A stretch of 64,000 bases of DNA from Cacajao melanocephalus. Taxonomy: Eukaryota; Chordata; Mammalia; Primates; Pitheciidae. Shown in pieces: positions 43,945 to 55,325 of this stretch. Below the pieces are notes generated by a model. It ran no database searches, had not been told where the DNA came from, and saw nothing but the letters and a program-made list of their open reading frames with translations. The stretch spans positions 1 to 64,000 of the forward strand of contig CAUYLG010044510.1 of assembly GCA_963573385.1 (NCBI GenBank), given 5' to 3'. The translations under genes were made by a program, and so were the position numbers. The stretch's first letter is position 1. Each line of letters opens with the position of its first letter.

Positions 43945-44222
43945 TTATGCAATAATATTTTATGATTCATTTTTAAGAATCAATTTGGCTTTTTTTAATG
44001 TTACATGGTGTGGATTGTTTTTGCTTTTTTTCATGTTTTTCAACAAATGGTCAATTGTATCAGCATCATTTAATTGAAATTCCTGCTTTCCAGTACATTA
44101 CATTCTTAGGTATATATGTGTCTGTTTTGGAGTTCTATTATGTTTCATTGATATATTTGACTATTTCTATGCCAGCATCATGTTCTTTTAATTGTGATAA
44201 CTTAATAATATGTTAGTTTTGC
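43945..44222 (-). mobile_element. Ancient L1 ORF2 fragment, antisense
   Basis: TATCAGCATCATTTAATTGAA, ATATGTGTCTGTTTTGGAG, TATGCCAGCATCATGTTCTTTTAATT is the reversed ORF2 region seen as CAGCACCATTTATTGAA ... TGCCAGTACCATG in better-preserved L1s. Confidence 0.75.
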
Positions 44223-44244
44223 TTATGAGGCTCAGATAGTTTTT

Positions 44245-44620
44245 CACAAAGAAAGTGACTCTTGACCAGGTATTAAAAGATGCATGGGCATTCACCAGAT
44301 AATAAAAAGGAAATAAGACATTCCAGTTAGAAGAAACATGGGCCAAAGCACAGAGGTATGAAGTCAATTGTATGGTATATTTAAGGACTCACAGCTGTGT
44401 GGTATCACTAGAGGACAGTCCTTATAATTCAGGGTGGGTTTTGAGGGCAGAGAAGAAGACTGGGGCATACTATAAGGGTCTTTCATTGCTTTGTTACAAG
44501 ATTTTGGAATTATCCTTGAAGAAGGGGAGAGTCACCATAGGCTTTCGAGTAGGGGAATAATATAATCAGCTCTCTTTGGCCGAAGTGTGAGGATGGTATA
44601 AAGAGCTTGTGGAATTGCTG
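44245..44620 (-). mobile_element. L2 LINE fragment, antisense
   Basis: CCTTGAAGAAGGGGAGAGTCACC, AGGCTTTCGAGTAGGGGAATAATATAATCAG, preceded by ATGGGCCAAAGCACAGAGG, follow the reverse of the L2 reverse-transcriptase C-terminal coding region. Strongly diverged. Confidence 0.6.
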
Positions 44621-46934
44621 TAGGTATTCAGAGAAAGAAGAGAGCTTTGCAATCTGAATTATTCAGAAGAGGCTTTATAAGGGAACTGCTATGCTGTGAA
44701 GGAATGGTAGGGTGCGGTTAATGTAAGGGAACACTGATTCATGGGTTCAGGAGGAGAAACCTCTTATATGATTAATTTGTATTTGTATTATTTTATCTTA
44801 TATTTTTTAAGAATCAGGTGAGTTAAAGATAAATTGAATATTGATTAGGTGTAGATAACTTCCCATGTAATTTAATTCAAGCCAAGGTAGTTTTTGTTAC
44901 AAAATGGTGCAATGTGGCTCTTTTAAGTAATTAAGCTTTAAAATGTCAAATAAAGAATTTTCATTCACCAAGAGAAAGCAGTTCTGAGAGAATTTTTAAA
45001 ACCATTCAGGACAGACATTCCTTTAGTTTAAAAAGGAATGTCCAAGCAGCTTGGAAACTCAGAATGATGGAAAGAGTAAGTGGGCAAACAAAGCACAACT
45101 TCAAATTAAAACCTAGGCAGACATTAATTATTTCATCCAACAAAAGAGCAGAGAATATATGTTTCTGACTTAACTGTTACTGAATTTTAGTAAAGAGCAA
45201 GAAAGTACCAATGGAACATTTTAAACCATGAAGTGTACTTGTTTTAAAGCTATGATTAATCTGGGATAGATAAAGCAGAGTTCTTTTTAAAATGATTGTT
45301 CAGCATGTTGAGAGAGACAGGATACATAAAGCAAAAATTAGAAAACCTTCACAGATATCTATTGTTTCCCACTTGTTCTATGTGGAATTGCATGACTAAC
45401 CTAATTATTTACTAACTTTAACTAGTTCATTATACTTAAAATAATTTTAAAGATAAATATTAGTTAGCATATAGTATGGACTGTACCAGTTTTTTCTTGA
45501 TTTGTCTATGTCTAAGAAAATCCAAACTGTCATGCCTGCTATTCTAGCTTGATGATTCACCACAAATTATGCAGTGGCAACTTCTGGAAATAAAGGCAGA
45601 GTTCAGTAGAGAGAAACTCAACCCCTCTCTAGGATCTGTTCTGATACTTCATCCCCTGAAACATGGGAGGATGTCATACCCCTTGTGCCATAATCTCTCT
45701 GTGAGTAAACTGCTATTCTGAGCAACTGCTTAAAATGGTTTAGTTCTTTATTCTCAAAATATTTTGAAGTTCTAGAAAGAGAATTAAAAATATGGGAAAG
45801 AAGCCTGATGATGAACTCTCTTTTAAATCAGTTAATTGTAAAGAGCAAATAGTTTATGCAGAAATTACAAGTTTTTAAGCAAGGAGATAAACATTGGTAA
45901 TATTATTCATTAAGAGAGATATTTTGGGATGAAGAAAAAGTTCTGGAAATGGATAGTGATGATAGTCATAGAACATTGTGAATGTACTTAATGGTGCTGA
46001 ACTGTACACTCAAAATGGTTATAATGGTAAATTTTATGTTATCTATATTTTATAATATTTTAAAAAATTAATGCATGTATAAGACAAAGAGAGAGAGAGA
46101 GAGAGATTTTTTTCTCATAGAAAAAAAGACATCTTATATATTTCCATCTTTGTTAAGTTTTAGTTTTTCCTTTTTAAGTGCATGGAACCTGAGTATGGTG
46201 AGGATGTTCCTGTTCCATCCTCAGTCCAGGAAAAATACCAGAAGTTTAAACTGAAGTGAGAACAGCCTGTGAGTCAGGAATAGATAAAGTTTTAGCAGAG
46301 AGTAATTATAGTTAGCGAGTGAGTGATTAAGAGGTTTCAGTGACTAAAGTGACCAGCTTCATGCCAAGCTCTGATGCCCCACACTCTCAATCAGAGCCAA
46401 CAGATCAGGCAGGCAACAAACAACACTTGTGCCCAGGCCAAGACCTAGGACAACTTTTCCAAGCTGGAATGGTTCAAAGTGAATTCTAATTAGATTGGGG
46501 ATCTGATTAACCTAATTAGAAGAGATAACAGTCTAAGTTGTTGGAGTAGGTGTTCATTTTACTTCTTGTAATTTTTTTTGTCTTATGATGTCTTCTTTGA
46601 TAGATTCATTCCATTTAGTCATCAAATTCATGGAATTATTTTTAATAGAGAATATATGTGAACAGAAAAGAGGCTCTCTGCTTGCCTGTGTCTCCCATTT
46701 GGGAATATCCCTTACTGGGAAAAGTAAAGCTATCATCCATAGGTGTAATAGTCAAGAATTGGAGGTATTGCATATCCATCCCTATGTAATAGGTACTTCC
46801 CTAATTGATGGGTTGGATTTGGTTTTTAGGATAGAAGATTGATTCTTGGAAACCATTTCTATAACAGTGATTTATTTTGTTCACTTATTTTACTGAGCCA
46901 GATTTTCCTTCAATCAAGGTACATTTTAAAAGCA
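44621..46934. other. Unique intron with an L1-type 3' end at about 45925-46080
   Basis: ACATTGTGAATGTACTTAATGGTGCTGAACTGTACACTCAAAATGG, then GTAAATTTTATGTTATC, is a familiar old L1-type 3' end (+). An 11-bp hairpin lies at 45014-45042 and (GA)n at about 46087-46107. No exon. Confidence 0.55.
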
Positions 46935-47183
46935 TTTTCTCTTTATGAAATTTTTTAAATCATTCATTATTGAAGTGTACTTTATATGCAAGGAAATATA
47001 CATTTTAAGTGTACAGATTGATGCGGTTTGACAAATGTAACCCATAAAACTACCAACCAAATTAAGGTTGTAACATTTCCTTTGTGCCCCTCTGTAGGCA
47101 ATCTCCAGCACCTCTCACATCCCTGGCCCAGGCAACCACTGAGTTTTTTCTTTCTATCTTTCAAAAATATAGATTGTTTTGTA

Positions 47184-48370
47184 TATAAGTCATGTACTGC
47201 ATAACAAGGTTTCTACCAGTGACAGACCACATGTTCAACAGTTGCTCCATAAGATTATAACAAAGCTGAAAATTTCCTATTGCTTAGTCATATCACAACC
47301 ATCATAAAATCATAGCATAGCACATTACTCATGTGTTTGTAGTGATGCTGTTGTAAACAAACCTACTGTGCTACCTACCAGTCATATAAAAATACGACAT
47401 ATACAATCATATACATTATATAACACTTGATTATGATAATAAACAACTATGTTACTGTTTTTTGTATATACTTATTCTATACTTTTTATTGTTACTTTGG
47501 AGTGTACTCCTACATACACAAAAATAGTTAATTACAAAACAGCCTCAGGCAGGTCTTTCTGGAAATATTTCATAAGAAGGCATTGTTATTATAGGAAATG
47601 AAAGCCCCACACGTGTTATTGCCCGTGAAGACCTTCCAGTGAGATAAGATGTGGAGGTGGAAGGCAGTGATGTTGATTATCCTGATGATAACCCTGTGTA
47701 GACCTAGGCTAATGTGTGTATTTGTGTCTTAATTTTTAACACAAAAGTTAAAAAATAACTAAAAAATTTGAAAACTGAAAAAAGCTTGTAGAATAATAAT
47801 ACAAATAATGAAAATATTTTTGTACAGATATACAATATGTTTGCATTTTAAGCTAAGTGTTATTACAAAAGAGTCAAACAATTTAAAATAAATTTTATAA
47901 AGTAAAATAGTTATAGTAAGTGCTGGTTAATTTACTATTAAAGAAAGAAAATTTTTTAATGAATTTAGTGTAGCCTAAGTGTGCAGTATTCATAAAGTCT
48001 ATAGTAGCATGCAGTAATGTTCTAGGCCTTCATATTTACTGACCACTCAGTAACTCACCCAAAACAACTTTCAGACCTTCAAGCTCTATTCATGGTAAAT
48101 GCCCTATGTTGTATTTTTACTTTACTTTTTCTGTGTTTAGATATACAAATATTTGCAATTGGTGTTACAGTTGCCTACAGTATTCAGTACAGTAACATGC
48201 TGTATAGATTTGTAGCCTAGGAGCAATAGGCTGTACAGTATGGCTTAGGTATATAGTAGTCTATACAATCTAGGTGTGTGTAATTACCCTCTATGAAATT
48301 CTTAGACAAAATCACGTAACAATTCATTTCTCAGAAAATATCCCCATCATCAACCAATACATGACAGTAT
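47184..48370 (+). mobile_element. Tigger-type DNA transposon inside L1M
   Basis: The terminal sequence AGTCATGTACTGCATAAC at the left is matched in reverse by the TACATGACA end at about 48359-48367. The interior has TGCCTACAGTATTCAGTACAGTAACATGC and TAGCCTAGGAGCAATAGGC, typical of a Tigger family. The transposase frame is degenerate or lost. Confidence 0.8.
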
Positions 48371-48703
48371 TTTAGATCTTCATGTAAATGGAATCTTGTA
48401 GAATATTCTCCTTGGTGTTTGGCTTATTTTGCTCAGCATAAAGTCTATGAACTTTATACATGTTTTTGTGTGTATCAGCAGCTTTTCCTTTTTTATTATG
48501 GTGTGACTATAACACAGATTTTATCAGTTTATGGGCGTTTGGGTATTCTCTAGTTTGTGTCTGTTATGAATTATGTGACTATGAACCTATGCATACAGGT
48601 CTTTCTGTGGGCATATGTTATTATATTTCTTGGGTAAACACCAGAGAGTGGAAATAGGTCATGTGATAAATATATAATTACCTTTATAAGAAACAACCAA
48701 ACT

Positions 48704-48997
48704 ATTTTTTTTTTTTTTTTTGAGACAGGGTCTCGCTCTGTCACCTAGGCTAGAGTGCGATGGTGTGATCATGGCTCTCTGCAGACTCAACCACCCAGAC
48801 TTAATTGATTCTCCCACCTCAGCCTCTGAGTAGGTGCATGCCACCATGCCTAGCTTTTTTTTTTTTTTTTTGGAGAGACAGAGTTGACAGAGTTTGCCAC
48901 ATTGACTAGGCTGGTTTTGAACTCCTGGGCTCAAGTGATCCACAGATTTGGCCTCCCAACGTGCTGGGATTACAAGTGGAAGCCACTGTGCCTGGCC
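48704..48997 (-). mobile_element. Alu (J-type) inside L1M
   Basis: Reverse-complement dimer with a perfect 9-bp duplication AACCAAACT (48695-48703, 48999-49007). Confidence 0.95.
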
Positions 48998-49021
48998 TAA
49001 CCAAACTGTTTTAAAACATAA

Positions 49022-51861
49022 CTGTGAAAGGGGCAGAGCAAGATAGCCAAACAGATGGCTCCTCCAATTGTCCCTCCTTTAAGGACACTAATTTAACAAT
49101 TATCTACACACAGAAAAAGCACCTTCATAAAAACCAAAAATCAGGTGAGCACCTATAGTACTTGCTTTTAACTTCATATATCCTGAAAGAGGCACTGGAA
49201 ATGGGTAGGAAAGAGTCTTGAATCATTGATGCCGCCCCCTCCCACCTCCTGAAAGCAGTCATGTAGCATGCACTTGGGAGGCAGAGAACACAGGAATTGT
49301 GAGACATTTGATTTAACTTAGTGCTACCCTGTCACAGCAGAAAGCAAAACCAAGCTGAGCTCTGCTGATGCTCTCTCATGGAGGGAATATTTGACCTAGC
49401 CTTAGCTAGAGGGGGGAATCACCCATCCCAGTGGTTAGAAGTTGAGGTTTGGCAAGCCTTGCCACCATGTGCTAAAGTGCTCTGGGGCTCTAAATAAACT
49501 TGAAAGGCAGTATAGGCCACATGTACTGTGACTCATGGGCAAGTTCTATTGCTGAATGGGGCTCAGAGCCAGGGGACTTGGGGGCCATGAGAGCTAGAGA
49601 CACCAGCCAAGGCGGCTAAGAGAATGCTTGTACCACCCCTCCCCAAACCCCAAGCTGAACAGCTTGTGGCTCCAAAAAGGATACTTTTTGACTACTTGGG
49701 GAGAGGAGAAGGAAGACTGAAGAGGACTTTGTCTTCCATCTTGGATACCAGCTCAGCCACAGTGGGATAGGGAACCAGTTAGAGTCATGAGGCCCCCTTT
49801 CCAGGCCCTCTCTTCTAGACAACATTTCTAGACACACCCTGGGCTAGAAAAGAATCCAATGCCTTGAAGGGAAGGGCACGGTCCAGGTAGGACCTATCGC
49901 TGGCTGACTAAAGAGCCCTTAGGCCCTGAATAATCAGCAGCAATATCCAGGTAGTATGCCATGGGCCTTTGGTGAGACTGAGACTAGCTGGCTTCAGGTG
50001 AGATTCAGCATATTCCAGCTTGGGTGGTTATGTGGAGAGACCCTTTATTCTTAGAAAAAGTTGAAGAAAAGCAAAGGGGACTTTGTCTTGCACCTTAGAC
50101 ACCACCTCAGCCACAGTGGGATAGAGCACCAAGTGGGCACTTACAATTCCTGGTTCCAGACCTTGGCTCTTGTATGGCATTTCTAGATCTGCCCTGGGCC
50201 AGAGGAGAGACCAAGGCCCTAAAGGGAGAGTCCCAGGCTAGGCAGCATCCACCACAAGCTCATTAAAGAGTCCTAAGGAAATATTGGCAGTAGCCTCGTA
50301 GTACTCTCCATGGGCCTGTGATGGTGGTGGCCATGGTGTGAAACTCTTCTGCCCACAGAAAGGGGAGGGAAGAGTAAGAAGAACTGTATCTCAAGATTTG
50401 AGTGTCAGCTCATCTTCAGTAAATAGAACAACAGATAGATTTCTAAGGTTTTTTACTCCAGTCCCTGGCTTCTGAATGACACCTCTGGGCATATACAGGG
50501 TCTGGGAGAACTCTGCCACCCTTACAGGAAGAACAAAAGCCTGGCAACCTTGACCACCTTTCTGATAATCAAATTCAGTAAAGTTGCAGGATACAAAATC
50601 AACATACAAAAATCAGTAGCATTTCTATATACCAACAGCAAATAATCTGAAAAAGAAATCAATAAAGTAATCCCATTTACTATAGCTACCAATAAAACTA
50701 AATACCTTGGATTTAACAAAAGAAGTGAAAGATCTCTATAATGGAAACTATACAACATTGTTGCAAAGAGTTGAAGAGCATGCAAAAAAATAGAAGGATA
50801 TTCTATGTTTATGGATTGGAAGATTCAGTATTGTTCAAATGTCTATACTAGTCAACGAAATTTACACATTTAAAACAAACCCTTTGAAAATACCAATGAT
50901 ATTCTTCACAGAAATAGAAAAAAAAAATCCTAAAATGTATATCAAACCATAAAAGGTCCATAATAGTCAAAGTTATCATAATGGAGGAATCATATTACCT
51001 GATTTTAATTTATAATTCAGAGCTATATTAACCAAAGCAAGATGGTACTGGCATAAAAACAGACACATTGATCAGTAGACCAGAATAGAGAACCCACATA
51101 TTTGCATCCATACATCTAAATCCATACATCTATAGTGAACTCAATTTTGACGTAGGTGTGAAGACCCTACCATGGGGAAAGGACAGTCTCTTCAATAATG
51201 ATACTGGGAAACCTGAATTTCACATGCAGAAGGAAGACACTGGACCCATATCCCTCACCTTATACAAAAGTCAAATAAAAATGGATTAAAGACTTAAATC
51301 TAAGGCCTCAAACTATAAAACTAGTAAAATAAAACATTGGAGAAACTCTAGGACATGGGAGTAGGCAAAGATTTCTTGAGTAATACCCAACACAGGCAAC
51401 TAAAGCAAAAGTGGACAAATGTGATCACATCAAGTTAAAAAGCTTCGTCACAGCAAAGGAAACAATCAACAAAGTGAAGATACAGCCCACAGAATGGGAG
51501 AAAATATTTGTAAACTACCCATCTGACAAGGGATTAAGAACCAGAATATATAAAGAGCTCAAACAATTCTAAAGACAAAAATCTAATAATCTGGTTAAAG
51601 TTGGACAAAAGATATGAATACACATTTCTCAATAGAAGATCTACAAATAGTACATAGGTATTTGAAAAGGTGCTTAACATCGTTGATTATCAGAGGAATG
51701 CAAATCAAAACTACAATAAGATATTATCTCATCCCAGATAAAATGCTAACAATAGATTAATATGGATTAGGAGTATATGAGTGTTCATGGTACTTTTTAT
51801 TTTTTTCAACTTATTTTTAAAGTTTAAAAGTATTTCTAAATAAAAGTAAAAAAAATCCACA
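49022..51861 (+). mobile_element. L1 with long 5' UTR joined to ORF2, ORF1 missing
   Basis: 49022-50557 is an L1MA/L1P-type 5' UTR (GGGGCAGAGCAAGATAGCC, GCACCTTCATAAAAACCAAAAATCAGGTGAGC, CTCTAAATAAACTTGAAAGGCAG). At about 50558 it jumps to ORF2 (AAATTCAGTAAAGTTGCAGG) and continues to the 3' part of ORF2. It ends near 51861. The outer L1M resumes at ACATAATTTTACC, with ACATAA shared at both junctions. Confidence 0.85.
49723..50430 (+). repeat. Tandem monomers of about 350 bp in the L1 5' UTR
   Basis: GGACTTTGTCTT...CAGCCACAGTGGGATAG occurs at 49723 and again at 50078 (spacing 355), with a third diverged copy near 50385. Confidence 0.8.
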
Positions 51862-52098
51862 TAATTTTACCTTTTTAAAATTCCACCAGAAGTGGATGAG
51901 AATTATAGTTGCTCTACTTCCCCATCAACACTTGTTATGATCAATTGTAAATTTTAGCCATTATAATAGGTGTAAAGTGGTATGTCATTGTGGTTTTTAT
52001 TTGCATTTCTCTGATGACTAATGAGGTTGAGCATCTTTCATGTGCTTCTTAGGCATTCATATATCTTATTTTATTTTGTAAAATATAGGTACAAGTCT

Positions 52099-52401
52099 TT
52101 TTTTTATTGTATTTTTTTTTGAGACAGAGTCTCACTCTGTCACCTGTGCTGGAGTGCAGTGGTGCAATCTCAGCTCACTGCAACCTCCACCTCCTGGGTT
52201 CAAGTGATTCTCTGGCCTCCACCTCCTGAATATCTGGGACTACAGGTGTGTGCCACCATGCCTGGATAATTTTTTGTATTTTTAGTAGAGACGGGGTTTC
52301 ACCATGTTAGCCAGGATGGTTTCGATCTCCTAACCTTGTGATCTACCCTCCTCAGCCTCCCAAAGTGCTGCGATTACAGACATGAGCTACTGTACACAGC
52401 C
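52099..52401 (-). mobile_element. Alu (S-type) inside L1M
   Basis: Reverse-complement dimer with T-run. L1M sequence flanks it on both sides. Confidence 0.94.
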
Positions 52402-52649
52402 AATTTTATTTTTTATTAATAAGTTGAAGGATTTTGTTATATATACTGAATAACAGTTTTCTGTCAAATATAGGTGTTGCAGATATTTTGTCCTGATCTA
52501 TGGCTTGCCTTTTCATCTTTGTAATATTGCCTTTTGAAGAATAGACATTTTACTTTTGATTAAGTCCAACTTATCAATCAATTTTCTTTTTATGATCCAA
52601 TTTTTTTGGCTCCATCTAAGAAATTATTATGTTAAGAAATAATAATGTC

Positions 52650-54872
52650 AGAGAGATTGAAGATGGCTGACTACTAGCAGCTTAGGATTGTAGCTCCCAG
52701 AGAAAGCGCACAGAACGAGAGGACGCCACACTTACAGATGAATTTTTGTTACCCACGGACCAGAGATTCCCAGCGGAGGAGCCCCACGGGTCGCCAGCGC
52801 GACTCTTGTGGCCGGCGTGGCGGTTTTGCCAGCGCCTCAGCGCAGCGGTTCTCGGTGCAGAGTAAACGAGACTAGGTCCCCTTTTGGTCGATGTTTGGAG
52901 CTCCGGGAAGGCAGACTCGCCTATTTACCTGATTGAAAAAGGTATTCAAGAGGAAAGCCAGACCGGATATTCCTGGGCAGAAAAGCACCACGAATCTTAA
53001 TGCCACCGTTTTAGTCGGCACAGTGGGTTGCTCAGATTTCGGCGCCGGGAATCAACAAGTTGGACGTCCACCCAGAGACCTAATTTGAAAGTTGGCAATT
53101 ACAAATGACAGGTGGATAAACTCACAATGATGGAAAGAAACCAGCATAAAAAGGCTGAGAATACTCAAAATCAGAGTGCCTCTCCTTCTATAGGGGATCA
53201 TAGTTCCTTATCAACAAGGGAACAAGGCCTGGTGGAGAACGAGTGAAATCCATTAACAGAATCAGGCTTCAGAAGGTGGATAATAAGAAACTTTTCTGAG
53301 CTAAGAGAACATGTTTTAGCCCAATGCAAGGAAACTAAGAACCTTGAAAAAAGGTTTGACAAAATGCTCACGAGAATAGATAATTTAGAGAGGAATTTAA
53401 GTTAATTAACGGAACTGAAGAACACAATACGAGAACTTCCTGAAGTATGGACAGGTTTTAACAGTCGAATTGATCAAGCAGCAGGAAGGATATTAGAGCT
53501 CAAAGACCAACTTAATGAAATGAAACGCGAAGACAAGATTCTAGAAGAAAGAGTAAAAAGGAATGAGCAAAGTCTCCAAGAATTATGGGACTATGTGAAA
53601 AGACCTATTTTACGACTGATAGGTGTACCTGAATGTCATGAAGAGAATGAATCCAAGTTGGAAAATATTCTCCAGGATATTATCTAGGAAAATTTTCCTA
53701 ACCTAGTAAGCCAGGACAATACTCAACTCCAGGTAATCCAGAGAACACCACAAAGATATTCATCAAGTAGAGCAACTCCTAGACACATAATCACTAGATT
53801 TACTAGGGTTGAAATAAAGGAGAAAATTCTAAGGACAGCTAGAGAGAAAGGTCAGGTTACCCATAAAGGGAAGCCTATCAGACTTACAGCAGACCTCTCA
53901 GGAGAAACCCTACAAACTAGAAGAGAGTGCGGGTCAATATTCAGTATCCTCAAAGAAAAGAATTTTCAACCCAGAATCTCATATCCTGCCAAACTAAGCT
54001 TCATAAGTGAAGGAAAAATAAATTTTTTTGCGAACGAGCAAGCACTCGGAGATTTCATCACCACCAGGCCTGCTTTACAAGAGCTTCTGAAAGAAGCACT
54101 ATAAACAGAAAGGAACAACCAGTATCAGTCATCCCAAAAACTTACCAAAATGTAAAGAGTATCTCCATAATGAAGAAGCTACATCAACTAATGGGTAAAA
54201 TAGCCAGCTAGCATTAAATCACAATACTGAATTCACAAATATTAATATTAATCTCAAATTTAAATGGATTAAATGCCCTAATTAAAGACACAGACAGGCA
54301 AATTGAACAAAAAGTCAAAACCCATAATTACGCGGTATCCAGATTTATCTCACAAGCATCGACACACAAAGATTCAAAACAAAGGGATGGAGGAAGATTC
54401 ACCAATCAAATGGAGAGCAAAAAAAAAAAACAGGAGTTGTAATTTTTGTCTCTGACAAAATAGACTTTAACAGCAACAAAGACTAAAAGAAACAAACAAG
54501 GATATTACACAATGGTAAAAGAATCAATGCAACAACAGGAGTTAATGATCATAAATATACATGCACCCAATATAGGAGCACCCAGATGTACAAGTTCTAA
54601 ATGACTTATAAAGAGATTTGGACTCCTGCACAATAATGGCAGGAGATCTTGACACCACATTGTTAATATTCAACGGATCAACGAGATAGAAAATTAATAG
54701 GGACATTTATGATTTGAATTTAGACTTGGAATAAGTAAACTTAGTGAACATCTATAGAATTATTCATCCCAGATCTCCAGAACGTACATTTTTCTCAGTA
54801 TCATATTACACCTATTCTGAAAGTGACTATATAATTGGAAGTAAATCACTCTTCAGCATTTACATAGCATTT
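52650..54872 (+). mobile_element. Primate L1, 5'-intact but 3'-truncated
   Basis: Starts with a CpG-rich L1 5' UTR (GATTGAAGATGGCTGACTACTAG ..., 52650-53120). ORF1 follows (ATG near 53128), decayed by stops such as the TGA at about 53246 and the in-frame TAG near 53684. The first several hundred bases of ORF2 (about 54200-54870) come next, and the element then stops without ORF2 remainder, 3' UTR or A tail. No intact protein. Confidence 0.88.
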
Positions 54873-54992
54873 CATAGACTTAAATGAAATATTGGTTGGC
54901 TGTTTGTTTGTTATTTTCTTCCCTTATTCCTTCCTGTCTCTGTTGTTAAGCACAATTATCGGCATAAAAGAGATTTTTAACACCTATTCCTA

Positions 54993-55092
54993 GATTGTAT
55001 TCCAGCCTGGGCAATAGAGCAAGAATTCAGTTCTCTCTCCCCCTTTTTCTTTCTTCTTCTTTCTTTCTCTCATTAAAAAAAAAAAAAAAAAA
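54993..55092 (+). mobile_element. Alu 3'-end fragment with CT-rich and A-run tail
   Basis: TGTATTCCAGCCTGGGCAATAGAGCAAGAATTCAG is the last 40 bp of an Alu, followed by a pyrimidine-rich stretch and an 18-nt A-run. Confidence 0.75.
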
Positions 55093-55325
55093 TGAGCAAA
55101 GGACCCAAATAGAACTTTTCAAAAGAAGAAATTCAGATGGGAAACATGCATATGAGAAGGTGCTCAACATATCTAATCATCAGAAAAATGCAAATTAGAC
55201 CCACAATGAAATACCACATCATACCTGTGAGGATGGCTATTAGTAAGAAGACAAACGACAAAAATGTTGTCAAGAGTGTGGTGGGGGAAGAACCCTTATA
55301 CACCGTGAATGGAAATGTAAACTAG
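55093..55325 (+). mobile_element. Old L1 ORF2 C-terminal fragment, sense
   Basis: CTTTTCAAAAGAAGAAATTCAGATGGG, AAGGTGCTCAACATATCTAATCATCAG, CCCTTATACACCGTGAATGGAAATGTAAACTAG is the ORF2 C-terminal region. Confidence 0.88.

Larger units (their letters stand above)
46935..52640 (-). mobile_element. Ancient L1M 3' region, antisense, fragmented by four insertions
   Basis: Pieces about 46935-47183, 48371-48703, 48998-49021, 51862-52098 and 52402-52640 line up in order along one reversed L1M 3' UTR/ORF2 end. Landmarks are TTTAAGTGTACAGATTGATGCGG, TTGGTGTTTGGCTTATTTTGCTCAGC, GGGTAAACACCAGAGAGTGG, CTGATGACTAATGAGGTTGAGCATC and TGGCTTGCCTTTTCATC. Confidence 0.88.

Noticed and set aside
53128..54110. 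Possible functional L1 ORF1 and ORF2 start
   Set aside because: In-frame stops (for example near 53246 and 53684) and loss of the 3' two-thirds make it a dead copy.
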